NCBI GenBank assembly: GCA_021613335.1
Contig: JAJTWR010000323.1
Coordinates: forward strand, 663,501 to 727,500
Direction: 5' to 3'
Length of the DNA: 64,000 bases
Source: Whitmania pigra
Taxonomy: Eukaryota > Annelida > Clitellata > Hirudinida > Haemopidae
A program made the position numbers and the translations under genes. The notes under the pieces are model-generated. The model was not told where the DNA came from. It made no database searches and saw only the letters and a list, made by a program, of their open reading frames with translations. Positions 1 through 13,280 of this stretch are shown here, piece by piece (position 1 is the stretch's first letter; each line of letters begins with the position of its first letter).

Positions 1-2744
1 AAATCTTTTTCAACGACGAAATGTTAAATTAAATAAAGGTGTGAATTTAATAATTCAAAACAAAAGCTATTAAGAAAGAAATTATAAAAATTTAATTTAA
101 TTATAAAAAATAATTTTCCTTTATGGGATTTGTTTTCAATTTTAATACATTAATTGAAGCTTAACTTAAAATAATTGATTAAACAATCAAATGCCATGAC
201 GTGCAGTATTTTGTCACGCAACATTGCATGTATTCCTCTTGGATATTCTGGAAATGGCTTTTAAAGAGAAAAACAGTGCACGTAGACGGAGGAGTTGAAA
301 GATTGGGTTCTGCTGCTGCATTTAATGAAGCCAGATTCCTCATCTCCTCGTGAACAATGACCGACCCTGCTCCAAGACTATATTTTTTGCATTTTCTTCG
401 TTTTGGTATTGAAAACATTTTTAAGTGAAAACAATTTAAAATTTAAAATGACGAAACAAATCAAAGAACACATTTTCTATGATTTGGGATGTAAAAACGC
501 GAATAAAAATGTGGACGATATAATATCATAATTATATTTTCACCACCATCATCATCATCATCATCAGATGATGATTCAATTACACGTAACCATGGAAACG
601 TTTTGCTTAGAAACATTTCCAAATTTATTTTGCAATTTTTTTTTTAAATTCCATTCTAAGAAATGACTTTGGTGAATTTTAATTTATATATTTTTTTAGT
701 AAGCAATTAATAACTCAGGCCAGTAATACATTATGCATAATTAATTAAATGCTCGATTAATACATTATCAATAACTATTTTGATAATTAACACTAACATT
801 ATTATTCAATTATTGTCTTTAAGCACACTAGTGTGTTCCAATTTGATAGAAAATCAAGCGAAGCTTTACGTTGAACGTTTTAGTGATTGATAAGACGATG
901 TTGATGGCGATGATGCCATTTCGTTTCGCCATTGAGCAGTTGTCAATTTGATTATTGATAACCTCATTAACGTCATTCATCATTAAAAGATTCATTAATA
1001 ATTCAATACCTCGTTAATTATTACTTAAATCGCTAACAAAGACGTTAATGGCACTTAATGTGTCGAGAAGCATTTTAATTTTAAATTTTTATTTTCAACT
1101 TTTTTTTAAAAAACATTTCAGCACTACTTTAAGCACTTTTAAACATTAATTTTAAACATTTATTTTAAACCTTTATTTAAGAACTTTAAAAGTTGAGGTC
1201 TCAGAATTTTAAACGAGTCGGAAATTGCAACCTCTTGACAATGTGTGACGATTTCTTTTCGTCAAGAATTTTAAGTAGTTGTCGGTAGTTCTCGGTAGTT
1301 GTCGGTAATTGAAGGTAGTTCTCGGTAGGAATTGTAGGTAGAAAGATGACTTTAATTGTTTGAAGTATCTTCCTCGTTAAAACAATGGCATGAAACATGT
1401 TGAAAACAATTTCGTTAAACATCCTAAAGTTTAACTTTTAGTATTTTTTTGTAAGTTCGTAATTAAGTAATATTTTGTTAACTATTTCATTCTAATGTTT
1501 TTATGAAAATAAATAGAATTTGGATTTAATGTGTCATTTTTATGAAATTTTTCAAATTTCGAAATGCTGTTAGCTGAGAAATTTTAATTTTTGGGTTTTA
1601 TTTGTTTGTAATTCCTCAATTTGTTGGTGGATCTTTTGGACAGATGAGAGTTAATGGTTCTCCTTGAAAACAACTTAAAATAACTTTTAAATTGACTTTT
1701 GATGATGACGGTGATGTCCTTAAAGGGTTCTTTATTCTGTCCATCAACTGCGCACTTTGACTCAGCTCGCAACAAAATATTTTTAAATTATTTCTAAAGA
1801 AAATATTTTAAAATTATTTCTAAAAAAAATATTTTAAAATTATTTCGAAACAAAATATTTTAAAATTATTTACACCTAAAAATTGTTCAATCTCGTTGTT
1901 GAAATTATTTCCGTCTTTCGACTTTTTTTTCCGAACCTTTTGAAACCGATAAACCTCATTTAGTTATTTTCCACTGAAACTTGAATGAAACTAAATCTTT
2001 TTTTCATATTTTCACCTGAATTTTAAGTTATTGAATTGAGAGCTCAAGCTAATTTTTAATTTTAATTTTAAGTTAAATTAATTAGCCTCTGAGGCTATGC
2101 ATATAGCGCCTTAGAAATTAATTATTGTTGCCGTTGTTATTATTATTATTATTAAATGATTGTTTTCATTTAAAAACAAAATATAATTCAGACAAATTGT
2201 CAAGGCATGTTTCCAACAAGAATTTGATCCACAGTGAGTCCACCTCTTCATCAATTCCTGTCAAACCATTCCTCATGAATCTTACCTTTTCGTGCAACTT
2301 GTCAATCTTCAAAAAATTTTTATTTTATGGAAAATAAAATATCAGAAAAATAGTATTTTATCAACAACATATGAGTAAGTATCGTTTAATTAATTCATTA
2401 TTCATTAAATTAAATTAATGACTCGACTTAATTTAATCGAGGAAATGGTTAACAAGCGTCAAAAGGCCTCCCATTCGAAAATCAAATTTGGGCCACCAGG
2501 GAGCCTTTACATCCTAATTAAATTTTAAATTTTAAATCTTAAATAAATTTTAAATCTAAAACATCAGATGAATGTCAATGCAAAAAATTTTAAATTCAAA
2601 AAACTGATGACTTTTCAGATTCGGCTTAGAATTGAATGCATTCAAGTTGAAAGGTTTTCATCAATTTGAAAAGAAAACCATGACCTGTTCCAGTGTAATT
2701 CATTTAATACTTCTGTTTTATTTTTTTATGGGGAATGGGTTATG

Positions 2745-2880
2745 GAGTGCTGATAACATAATTGCATGTCGTTGGGTCGTCACACCTAATAACATTGCAT
2801 GTCGTTGGGTCATCATTGCTAATAACATTATACATCATTGGGTCACCATTTCTAATAACATTACATAACATTGCGTGACT
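2745..2880. repeat. Degenerate ~33-bp tandem repeat, about 4 copies
   Basis: A unit of roughly 33 bases with the core TAACATTGCATGTCGTTGGG recurs about four times with substitutions and small indels. The regular open frames on both strands here are a product of the repeat and are not called as genes. Confidence 0.7.
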
Positions 2881-3123
2881 CTTTCCTTTTTTATCTCTTT
2901 TTACAACATCTTCTAAATACTTTTTATTCACACACATTGTCGTGGTGGCATTTGAAATTCTTTTTTTTAACTTTTCAATCCATGCTTTCGAATTCGTCAA
3001 AAGCTAAGCTTGCTTTTCTTCGCCATTTCCAAGAGCCATTTGATCTATAATACTATCGAATCTTTCCCAATAAATCACATCTATCACATATCCTATTAAT
3101 ATTATTATTATATTAATATTATT

Positions 3124-3226
3124 AATAATAACTTATATAATAATAACTTATATAATAATAACTTATATAATAATAACTTATATAATAATAACTTATATAA
3201 TAATGATGATGATGATGATGATGACA
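3124..3226. repeat. 15-bp tandem repeat running into (GAT)n
   Basis: Five near-perfect copies of AATAATAACTTATAT lie at about 3124-3203, followed directly by a short GAT trinucleotide run. Confidence 0.85.
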
Positions 3227-4055
3227 ATGTACTTCTATTTCTATCTCTCTCGAAAGCCATATCTCTCCAGAAAAGTCTCTGACCATTTATCTTCATGAAC
3301 ACGTCAATAGCCTCGGTTAGCAGAGTGTTCCTATTTGAAATAACTTAGCATCATTAAATACAATAATTAAATACTTGGCTTTATTTTAAACAAAGGAATT
3401 AAAATAAATCAAATTAAAAATCAAATAAAGAGAGGGAATGGCTTTCTCTTTCAGGAATATGTTTCCAAGCATCGAAACGCTTTTTGCATTACAAAAGCGT
3501 AGAAAGTTAATAAAGCTCCGTTATAAAACATTATTATTTCTTTAATAATTTATTAGCTAACATAATTAGTTCATTAGTAATTAAATTACGAAGCGTTAAT
3601 ATTCTTGATATATTATTATATATCTTTAATAAATTATGCCTTTCATTTAAAATATATTTTAGCAAATTTCCGTTAAAATAAAGTCTTAACTTGTTCTCAG
3701 AAATTCCTTCATTCGAGAACAAAGAAAGAAATTGCTTTTGAATTTAATATGTTTCAGCCTAATATTGCTTGGTCATGATTTAGGATGCAGGCAGGTTTCC
3801 AATTTTGACTTTTACACAATTTCACAATTTTAAACTAAACTAAATTTCGTTTTTTCATTCAAATTTTAACGAAAATATGTGTTTAAAAAATTATGTGGTT
3901 TACAAATTAATTTTTTTGTAAAGATTTTTGTTAAACATTACAATATTTTGTGATAAAATGTATTAGTTTAATTTATATTGGCAATGATGATAATAATAGT
4001 AGTTATCGTTGTGTTGTCAATGTTAAAAGTAAAAACTGCAATATTAAAAATGAAT

Positions 4056-4496
4056 ATTAAGTAAATAAATATCAAGTAAATAAGTATTAAGTAAATAAGT
4101 ATTAAGTAAATAAGTATCAAGTAAATAAATATCAAGTAAATAAATATTAAGTAAATAAATATCAAGTAAATAAGTATTAAGTAAATAAATATCAAGTAAA
4201 TAAGTATTAAGTAAATAAATATTAAGTAAATAAATATCAAGTAAATAAATATCAAGTAAATAAATATCAAGTAAATAAATATCAAGTAAATAAGTATTAA
4301 GTAAATAAGTATTAAGTAAATAAGTATCAAGTAAATAAATATCAAGTAAATAAATATTAAGTAAACAAATATTAAGTAAATAAATATCAAGTAAATAAAT
4401 ATCAAGTAAATAAATATCAAGTAAATAAATATTAAGTAAATAAGTATTAAGTAAATAAATATCAAGCAAATAAGTATTAAGTAAATAAATATTAAA
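4056..4496. repeat. 15-bp minisatellite, about 29 copies
   Basis: The unit AAGTAAATAAATATC/T repeats in near-perfect 15-base register for about 440 bp, varying at only two or three positions (A/G at base 10, C/T at base 15). Because 15 is a multiple of three, all three minus frames are long repetitive ORFs (YLLDI/YLIFI type). These are artefacts. Confidence 0.95.
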
Positions 4497-5560
4497 TAAG
4501 AAGGAAGCAACACATCGTTCATCGTTGACCTATTGATCCCGATGTTATCAAAAATAAATCGATACATCAAAGTCTGCATTCCTTCAGAAGCACATTTTTA
4601 ATATTAAGGTTGATATTAATATCAATGTTGACATTAAATATTCATTAAAATATCAACATCTATTTTTAAAATTCACATTGATATTCAGCATTTAATATCA
4701 ACAAATATTCTCAATACCAACATCTGCTTGTAATATCAACAATTATTTTCAACAACACTGACACACAGTGATCAACATTTACATTTGCAAGTGCAACACT
4801 TTTAATCAACACTCCTCAGCATTAAGCGCTCGAACAATCTCATTTCCGGATGCCATTCTCGCGTGTCGTCGTCTCCAATTTTGTTGATTTGATATTTTTT
4901 CCTTTCGAAACCACTTCAAAAAGAAATTTAAAAAATAAATAAACCCGGGCCGTGTCGGTCCTACGCAATCATCCTCAGAAATGAAACCTTCATTTGCATA
5001 AGCCTCGATTCTGACAAGTTAAGATGCTCTGCCAACACGGGGTTCTGAGTTACGTTTTTAGGAGCCCACAGCATTGTCGTTGGTCAGTGATCAAAGTGTC
5101 GAAGCAAATGTTGACTAATTTCATCTTTGTAATCTTTATATTAATTGCATTCATTATAATTTCGCTTTCGGAATGTTTAGTAATTTTTAAAATACTTGTA
5201 AGATGTTTTTTCGATATTTTGATTATGTTATTTGTGAAAATGGGAATTGCTTTTACGATTCGTTATGGGATGAAACATTTCCTTGGAGCGCCGAGGGAAG
5301 TGTGGTTACCGTTGAATATTAATTCGCTTGATGATGAATATTAATTCACTCGTTGGATATAAATTCACTTGTTACGAGTTGTAGTTCCTTTAATGACGGC
5401 GAGAAACTTCTTATTTAAGATCTTCTGGGGATTTTAGCCAACAACATTTTATGATTTAAAAGCTCACGTTGATGCCGTTGTTTGAAGTTCTAAACGTTAT
5501 TCATGTTCTTCTTGAAGGTAATGTTTTCAACATTCCGCAAGACACAAGATGCTGCTATGG

Positions 5561-5612
5561 TGATGACGACGACGATGATGATGATGGTGGTGGTGATGAT
5601 GGTGATGACTGC
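5561..5612. repeat. (GAT/GAC)n trinucleotide repeat
   Basis: About 50 bp of GAT, GAC and GGT triplets. A CAT/CAC-rich stretch follows at about 5765-5805. Poly-Asp and poly-Ser open frames here are not called as genes. Confidence 0.8.
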
Positions 5613-5861
5613 TGTGAAATCCTGATCATCCGTAGCCGTTTTATCTTTTTTTTTTATTTTAAAGAAATTTGTGGACATTTTTATAGCAACACTAAGAAGC
5701 TTGAAGTTCTCCATTCTACATTTCCTCTGGAAATTATCACCGTCATCACCAGTACCACTTCAACACCATCATCATCGTCATCATCATTAATCATCATCAC
5801 CTCAACTAGTCAAGGAAAACTAACTGGATAGAAGTACTCTCGTCAAGCATTTCTTCCATGC

Positions 5862-8800
5862 ATGGGTGATCGCATCTTGTCGCGCGACGAGGACCGATGG
5901 AGCGTGACGGAGGTAGGAACGCTGGTGATGATGATCGTCATCATTCTCGTCACCATAGGTGGAAACGTCATGGTAGTGATGTCCGTATTTACCTACAAAC
6001 CCCTGAGAAACGTTCAGAACTTCTACATTGTCTCCCTGGCCTGTACCGACCTCATGCTGGCAACCGTGGTGATGCCCTTCCACGTAACCTACTGGTTGGT
6101 AGGTCGATGGACCTTAGGGCACCTGTTCTGCAACGTGTGGGCCACGTGTGATGTCCTCATGTGCACGGCATCCATTCTCAACCTCTGTGCCATCGCCGTA
6201 GACCGGTGGGTGAATAGACAAATAAATAAGTTAATTAATTAATTAATTAATATTTAAATTTAATATTTAAATTAAATAATTAATTAATTAAACAGTCATT
6301 AAGTTATGTCTATATTTAGTGAATAAAATGTATGAAAAATAAATATTGAGTTAATTAATTGATTAAATATAAGCATTACGTAATGACTGTTAACTATTAA
6401 TTAAATTTAAAAATTAAACATGTCATACACACGTCACACGATTGTCTCCGATTCAATACAAACAGCATCTCATTCCATTTGCTCCATACTACATTTGTTA
6501 CGCCAATGATGCGTTACAGAGGACCGGGATTATTTAAACCGATGAATTACTAATTTTTAGCAATAAATTCAATTTTAAATTGCTATTATAAATATAAATA
6601 TAAATTACATTATAAACTTGACTATTACAAACTGTGTCCTTAAAATCTTGTTGCACGTCATAAACCTGTCTCCTGAAAAATTTGTACTCAAATGAGATTA
6701 GAGATCTTCACGCCTCAGTAATTCCATTGAGCGCAGACAAAACTCCCTCAAATTGCTGAATGGAAATTGGTTTCACATATTTTATTAACTTAGTAAATTT
6801 ATTATTTTCAACTATGAAATGATAATTTTCTAAAATATTTGCTAGTTTATTAATTGCTGTATTGTGGTTGGTTGTTATTAGGTGATATTGTATTATGGTT
6901 ATTATGATATTATGGTTTTTATTATATGATATTATTAATTATATGATATCATTTAACCACATTACTCTTGTCATTAACTCCTGTTATCTACATTACACTT
7001 ATTTACTAAATAATCATGTTTAATAAAAAATTAAACATTAGAGTTAATTAGCATTAATTGATCAACCAATAAAGCTTGATGTATAAAAGTTTTTCTCAAA
7101 TTCCAGATAATAACAACATATAATAAAAGATTTTACAAACTTTGGAAAAAATAATTTTATCTAAAAATATTCCAGGTCAAAATGATTTATTATACGAACA
7201 GTTTTTAAAATCAAAATTTTGCTGCCAACTAATTCTGACAAACGAGAAGCAGCTGTTTCACGTAACGGAAATATGGGCTTTTCCGAAATCTAAACCTATT
7301 TGTTCAATAATAAAGTTTTTATAATAAATAACATTATTTCAATAAATTCAATTACAATGAATAAAATTTTCTTTTTAAATAGGATCATTTTATTTGTAAA
7401 AAAATTAAATAGAATTTTACTCTGTGAGAAACACCAGGAACAAAACTCCGGAATATTGTCTTTACTCAGAGATGAGTCTGCTTTGGCCTATTTAACTTTA
7501 ACAAATAATTCGATTAATATTAAATTACTAAAATTATTATTAGTAAATCAATGGTAAATGCTAAATTAATTATTGAATATTATCTTTACGAATTGCACAA
7601 AACAATAAATTAATTGTAATCAGAAATTTAAAATATCAGCACCTACGATTAAAGATTTTTCTGAATTTAAATTTAAATTACAGAAAATCCATCTCTTTGA
7701 AATTCACTTGTCAACGGGAAGCTCTTGACACTGAGCAGTCTTCTTCAGTTTCTTTTCTTTTTTCCCTCCATCTGACCATCCATCCTCCATCCATCCATCC
7801 ATCCATCCATTCATCCATTCATCCGTGCGTCCGTCCGTCCGTCCGTCCATCCATCAATCCATCTGACCATCCATCCTAGTTTCATTTATTAATTAAAATA
7901 AATAAATCGATAAAAAGCAAATGAATGCAAATGAAATTTAAAACAGTTCCAATTGAAGTCTTTTGAAGACTGAAAGTCATGCAAGTTCAACCTTTTTATC
8001 GCCTCCGCTATTGAAACGATATAAAATATTTATTTTAAATTTATCATTTATATTTACCGAAGATAATTTCCGCGTGAAATTTAATAAAATAGTTAAATTC
8101 AAATTTAGTGTCCCATTGTCTTGACATAAATTTCTGGAAATGTGCAAAAAAAAACGGAAATTTGAAAATTAATTTAATTTTTAAACTTCCTTTTCCATCC
8201 AGGTATTACGCCATCCACGATCCAATCCGCTATGCCCAAAAACGAACAATGAAAAGAGTTCTGGTCAGCATTTTCGTTGTGTGGGGTGTAAGCGCCCTCA
8301 TCTCCATGCCACCCCTGGTTGGATGGTTTGGGGGTGACTCCCCACAAGAATTTGGACCATCATCCGATCTCACACTGAACGACTTGCGTCAAAAATTAAA
8401 GACGTTAAAGAAGGCGTCAGTCGACGAAGCGAGCAACATCTCTGCCTATCAACATCATCTGCTCATCAACATCTCTGCTCATCATCATCAACAACAACAT
8501 CATCATCTTCTTCTCCACAAAGCTGGACTTATTTCAGAAGCTTGGAGTGATGCGACAACAGCGATAGACGAAAATATCGACTCGCGTTCGATTGTCAGCA
8601 TTTCAAGTTCTTCCGAATCATCTCCTCCTACTACAATCATTCCGAGCAAGCCTCCGATCAAACCAAGATCCAGCCATCGCAAATCACTGTACAACAGTCA
8701 GGACTTGAGCTGTGAACTGTCCGCAAACCCAGTCTACGTCCTTTACAGTGCAGCGGGTTCGTTCTACATTCCACTTCTCGTTATGTTCCTCCTTTACGTC

Positions 8801-9673
8801 AATATCTACCTCGCCACCAAGGCGCGTTTGAGGAAAAGGACCAAGCTCGGCAAAAGACTGCTCATGTCTGTGGCACCTCAGAAATCTTTCTTGAGTAAAA
8901 AATCGATCCCTGAGAATTTGTCAAAATGCAGACAAAATGGACAAGCTTTAAATGAGCTGCCGGATGGAGGAGAAGACAGGTCTGACAAAAATAATGAGAA
9001 CACAAAAAGCACGAGCGAATCCAAAACATCATCGTTTCAAAACGTCGACAAAACCGAACAGAAGTCCACAACAAATTTTTTATTAACTCATTTAGCTGAA
9101 GTGAGGACAGAAAAAACAAACAGAAATGACGAAGACTCCTTGACTAGTTTGTCTTCTCCTTCAGCTCAGATCGAAAACCATCAAAAAGCTGCTTTGAACT
9201 CAGACTTTTACCCAGAGGAAGGTCGGAAAACACTCCCAATCGTCGATGACTCGAGAAGGGATGACATCCCCAGTGAAAACAAGACCGAATCGGCGGCTAA
9301 CGTCGTCTCCGCAACGAGGGTGAAACGCCCGACAACTCTGGCGGCAAACAATATTCGCGGAGGAACTGGAACTCTGAGAAAGTTCCTCGAGGAAAAGCAA
9401 CGAATCTCACTTTCACTGGAGAGAAGAGCAGCTAGAACCATGGGCATCATCATGGGAGCGTTCGTGATTTGCTGGCTGCCCTTCTTCGTTTGCTACGTTG
9501 TCATGCCCTTTTGTTCCTCCTGCTCTCAAAGCATCGATCAAAGTTTTGTCAGCTTTTTTGTCTGGCTCGGCTACATCAACTCGGCCATCAACCCTTTCAT
9601 TTATACAATTTTTAACATCGACTATCGAAGAGCCTTCAGAAATATTCTGCAAGGCATGTGTTCGAGCAGTTGA
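5862..9673 (+). CDS. Type-1 tyramine / octopamine-tyramine receptor-like GPCR
   Basis: Class A biogenic-amine receptor at the plasma membrane. Coding exons are 5862-6205 and 8203-9673, joined inside the Arg codon of DRY, giving 604 aa. The start is the first Met after an in-frame stop at 5829. Seen: Asn35 (TM1), Asp63 (TM2), amine-binding Asp97 (TM3), Asp114-Arg-Tyr, then YAQKRT in loop 2, a signature of the tyramine-1 family. The ECL2 Cys is at 285, CWLPFF in TM6, and NPFIY at 578-582; the tail is short and ends in Cys-Ser. ICL3 is about 205 aa. ECL2 is unusually long (about 130 aa) with a His/Gln-rich run near 208-216 and two NIS glycosylation sites. [13 protein letters not shown] before TM6 also fits octopamine/tyramine receptors, coupling probably to Gi (family knowledge). 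An alternative is another protostome octopamine subtype. Upstream 5' exons are not excluded. Confidence 0.93.
6206..8202 (+). other. Intron of the amine receptor
   Basis: A 2-kb GT-AG intron interrupting the DRY codon, donor CG|GTGGGT and acceptor CATCCAG|G. It is AT-rich and contains a CATC/CGTC tetranucleotide block. No nested gene is seen. Confidence 0.85.
7775..7876. repeat. (CATC)n/(CGTC)n tetranucleotide repeat
   Basis: About 100 bp of CATC, ATTC and CGTC units inside the receptor intron. Confidence 0.9.
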
Positions 9674-9804
9674 GAAACAATTATTCGTCTGCAAAAGAGA
9701 ACATCGAACCTTACTTACATTTACTTTGAAATTGTAATAACAAAATTTCGTGCTGTGGCATTTTCTCCAATTTCCTAGAATTTGCATTTTTTGAAAACCA
9801 GTGA

Positions 9805-9810
9805 AATAAA
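9805..9810 (+). promoter_or_regulatory. Poly(A) signal of the amine receptor gene
   Basis: AATAAA lies 132 nt after the stop codon, the first canonical signal downstream. Confidence 0.6.
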
Positions 9811-10846
9811 TTTAAGATAATTTCGTTCCGTTTTGTTTTGACTCCTTTAGAGTGTGTGCTCTTCATTCCTTCATGTGCTCCTTCAGGCTGCGTAAGAAAT
9901 GCTAAAATTAGGATAACAATTATTATAATATAAAAGTCACATTTAATCCATAAGATTGAGACAGAACTTCAAGATGCAAAAATTGATTCATTGATTCGTT
10001 CACATTTTCCAAATAAAGTATATAAAGTTATTAATTTGTAAGTAGTTTTTATTTTATTTGATTAATATTTCTTTCTCTATAAGAATCATTAAATCAATTA
10101 CTTAAGACAACAATTTATTATTGCTGGTCAGTAATTGATTAGAAAAGCTGTATTTGCTTGGCTCCTATTAACCCTCTGAAAAGTTTTATTAATTTTACTG
10201 AAATTCCTTACATGTTTATTACCTATGTTTATTAACATGTAATAATGTATGTCATATTTATGTTCTAATTTCGAAAAAGCATTTGAATGTGCCAGGATTT
10301 TGAGCAATAAATTTCCTGATAAATTGAATTGTGAGACGTTTTTAAAATTTCCATGCTCAGCGGAAGTTGCAAAAACTCAATCTCTCTGTTATTGGAAAAG
10401 TTCTGCCAAAACAAGAGTGTATTACTGCTGTTGTTTTTAAAAGTTATTGCCAAACGTACTGCTGAGGTTGTTAAAAGTTACGCTACTGGCTAATCAATCA
10501 ATAGTTATGAACAAAAAATAAAGATCTCTTTCGTGATTCAATGACCAACCCAGCGAATGGGATCACTGGGGAACTAATTTTAAATAAGCAATTTTATTCA
10601 GATTTATGCACCACTATCTCTCACAATAATAAATCGTCATCTCTACGATATTACAGTGCACGAGGTAGCTAAAAACGGGTTTAGCTAGCCTTAAAAATTC
10701 CTCATCAAAGAGAGCTTCCCTCAGTTTTAAAGTTGTCTTGAAGTTTTATTCGAACATACGACGAGTAAAACACATTGGGGACCATCTTCGTTACCATAAA
10801 AAAACAAACATTATACAAATTTTAGCATTTCGGAATAAATTCAAAA
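9811..10846. other. Intergenic region between receptor and protease
   Basis: AT-rich DNA between two genes that converge. No supportable coding region. A short inverted repeat (TAGCTAAA/TTTAGCTA, 6-nt loop) sits at 10666-10687. Confidence 0.6.
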
Positions 10847-10852
10847 TTTATT
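10847..10852 (-). promoter_or_regulatory. Poly(A) signal of the serine protease gene
   Basis: AATAAA on the minus strand, about 25 nt after the protease stop codon. Confidence 0.5.
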
Positions 10853-10876
10853 TCGCAAAATCAGAAATATTCGGAC

Positions 10877-13280
10877 TTAGTTGGAGCTCACAACGCTGTC
10901 AATCCACCTCCTAAAGGCAGATATTCTTGTAAAAACTCCTGGAGCTTTTCCCGGATTGCTAGCGCTTGTGAAAGAAGCCAGTCCCACTTGAACGAACAAA
11001 TCTCCAAAAGGGCATACCAAGGGACCACCGCTATCACCCTGTGGATAACGTTTACAAATGCCCGACTGTTGTTTTTAATGCGCGATGTAATTATAACTAA
11101 TTATGTAATTATAACTAATTATGTAATTATAACTAATTACATTGTCATGCTCACCGAACAAATTCCAATTTCCTTGTTTCCATTACCGCCAGCACAAATG
11201 CGTGAGTCTGTGGTTATGCCCCAATAATCTGCGCAGGTACGATCGTTTACTTTCGGCATGTTGACTTCCAAGGCGTCGTTGCTGATTCGTCCTCCTAAAT
11301 GAAATTCCTAAACTTGTTGCTAATTCTTTTCAAACAAAATTTCCAAAGTGAAGATAAACAAAATTAGTTTTTAACATGCAATGGCATCACGAAATGAACA
11401 AGAGCGGTTTATCACACAGACTTCTTAAACAGCAATCAATCAATTAATGCTGTCTAAATGATTCATCAACTGTTTCCATTGCTCACCGCTTGCAGTGCAG
11501 CCCCATCCCTTCATGATACAAGTCATGTTGTCCTTCAAGAAGGAGTCATCTGGACCTGCCAAAGTGACCAATCCTACCCTAGAAATACCACCTTTATTGG
11601 TGGAGATTTGCCCCATCATCCCGTTGAAAGATTGTTTGAAAATGTTCATGTAAGTCTCGTCCTGTCCTATTGGTATATCAAGAGACACCTCTTTTTGAAG
11701 TTTCATCAGAGCTATGTCGTTCCTGTATGAATCTTAAAGGCATTTAATTGTTTTTATTATTTTAATCGTTCGATTACTGTTAATTAATGTTAACATTAAT
11801 TTAGTGCTTTCGTTTTGGCACTTTAAGCGACATTAGCAAGTTAAAATTTTCTAAAAAAGTACAACATTTTACTTTACAAATTATTTCTAAGACCTTTGTG
11901 ATACTTTACTTTTAAAGTTTAATGTTTTAATCTTATGGAAAACATTCTTACGAAATCTTTTCATGTGTTAACAAGGGTCGGCACGTGTATAAATAGATGG
12001 CATATTGCGGAAAGAAATTGCAACGGACTATAATCAAATAAATAAATAAATAGGAAAGAAATTGCGCCCCGAATCGTGAATAAACTATTCTCAAATTACA
12101 TTTGTTCTTTCCATATTATTAGAAACATTTTAAATAGGAAGACCTACCTTTTGGCGCATATTTGGGATGAATAATAATCTTTGAACCCTTAATGTTGTAG
12201 TAAGTCCACTCAGGCTTTTTCGCCACTTTACTGGCAATACCTTTCAAGCGATCTTTGAAACTGGTCTGAATCAATGAATAATAGAAAAATAAATACAAAT
12301 GGCATCACTTACTTTGGAATAATTTGAAGATTACCTAACCTCGACCGTAATTTCACCTACTTTGGCTTCCCATTGTCTTGGGTTGGGAATCCTTTAAAAA
12401 GTTATTTGTTTATAGCTATGTAAAATAACTTATTTACGTTATTTCAAAAGCATTTTGAGAATTTAATTATTTAGTTGTTATGAATAATTCGGGTTTTATG
12501 CACTTATTTAAGCACATCCCTGATGAGAGTTATTATTATTGTTATTATTGTAATTGTTATAACCAAAAGTATTTGGATAGTTATTTGGTTAGCACCATCG
12601 TCGTCATCAAAGTATCTTCAAATTTCAAGCATACGTGAAATATTCCTTTTGATGAAGTGTTTAAAAAGCAGAACCATTTAAATCCTAAGAAAAATGCATC
12701 CGATTAGGTTATCACGCTCACCACAATTCTGCTCTACCTATTTAAGACAATTCAGATTTTTGTTCATTTGGCTTGACCAAATCTATTTAGAAGGGTTTTT
12801 CATTATTCATTAGCTGTAGCTTATGTTTCATATTTTATATTTGATTGGTACATAAATGCTGGATGGATCAAAAAGTTCCTTCGCATCCTATACATATTGG
12901 ATACAAAAGTCACTCGAAAAAATGAAGTACAAGTAAATACAAGCGCATTCGGGTCACGTCAGTTTAAATTAGCAGTTAAAACATACTCACGGATGATCAA
13001 CTAAAATAAAACAATGAGCAGCTGTTAAAATCCAATTTTTTCCAATAAGTGAAGCGCCACAGTAATAATTTTTGTTTGCTAAAGGAACACCTAAGATGTA
13101 ATTAGTTGGAATTTTTCCGTGTAGTGAAACTAGCCAGGGCCATTCCCCTTTGGTGACAGTTGTTCCCCCAATAATCCTTTTTACTCTTGAGCTACTTTTG
13201 TTATTAACGGCTGATACATTCCAACTATCGAATACGTTACAAGTAAGAAAAAATGTCAGAATCAAGCGACCGCAATGCAT
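10877..13280 (-). CDS. Secreted S1-family (chymotrypsin-like) serine protease
   Basis: Predicted secreted endopeptidase, made as a zymogen. Exons in coding order: 13280-12991, 12391-12340, 12265-12148, 11732-11487, 11294-11155, 11038-10877; total 1008 nt, 335 aa, all phases consistent. A hydrophobic signal peptide (about residues 1-24) is followed by a short propeptide ending VKR|IIGG (activation after Arg35). The catalytic triad is intact: His89 (TAAHC), Asp159 (NDIAL), Ser285 (GDSGGP). The C-terminal helix ends RRWIDSVVSSN. The residue equivalent to chymotrypsin 189 is Gly279 in GICSGDSGG, so trypsin-type Asp specificity is not expected; an elastase/chymotrypsin-like preference is inferred. 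There are no CUB, clip or other accessory domains. An upstream Met in the same frame exists, but 13280 gives the better signal peptide. The physiological role is unknown. Confidence 0.93.
11085..11140. repeat. 18-bp tandem repeat, 3 copies, inside a protease intron
   Basis: Unit ATGTAATTATAACTAATT, three copies, filling about half of the 116-bp intron 11039-11154. Confidence 0.85.

Larger units (their letters stand above)
1..5861. other. Non-coding AT-rich region upstream of the amine receptor
   Basis: No supportable gene is seen. The open frames here are short, AT-driven or made of simple repeats, and none resembles a known family. The region holds four repeat blocks listed separately. A somewhat GC-richer stretch at about 190-410 has an open frame of 79 codons on the minus strand but no recognisable domain. 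The last few hundred bases before 5862 could hold 5' untranslated exons or promoter of the receptor gene. I could not pick a transcription start. Confidence 0.6.

Noticed and set aside
3968..4579. 203-codon and 141-codon minus-strand ORFs (YLIFI/YLLDI repeats)
   Set aside because: They exist only because the 15-bp minisatellite is a multiple of three; more than one minus frame is open.
5024..5344. 106-codon hydrophobic ORF upstream of the amine receptor
   Set aside because: Composition (Ile/Phe/Leu) follows from AT-rich DNA; no conserved motif and no splice link to the receptor.
10666..10687. 8-bp inverted repeat TAGCTAAA/TTTAGCTA
   Set aside because: Short arms in AT-rich DNA are expected by chance and it lies past the protease poly(A) signal.
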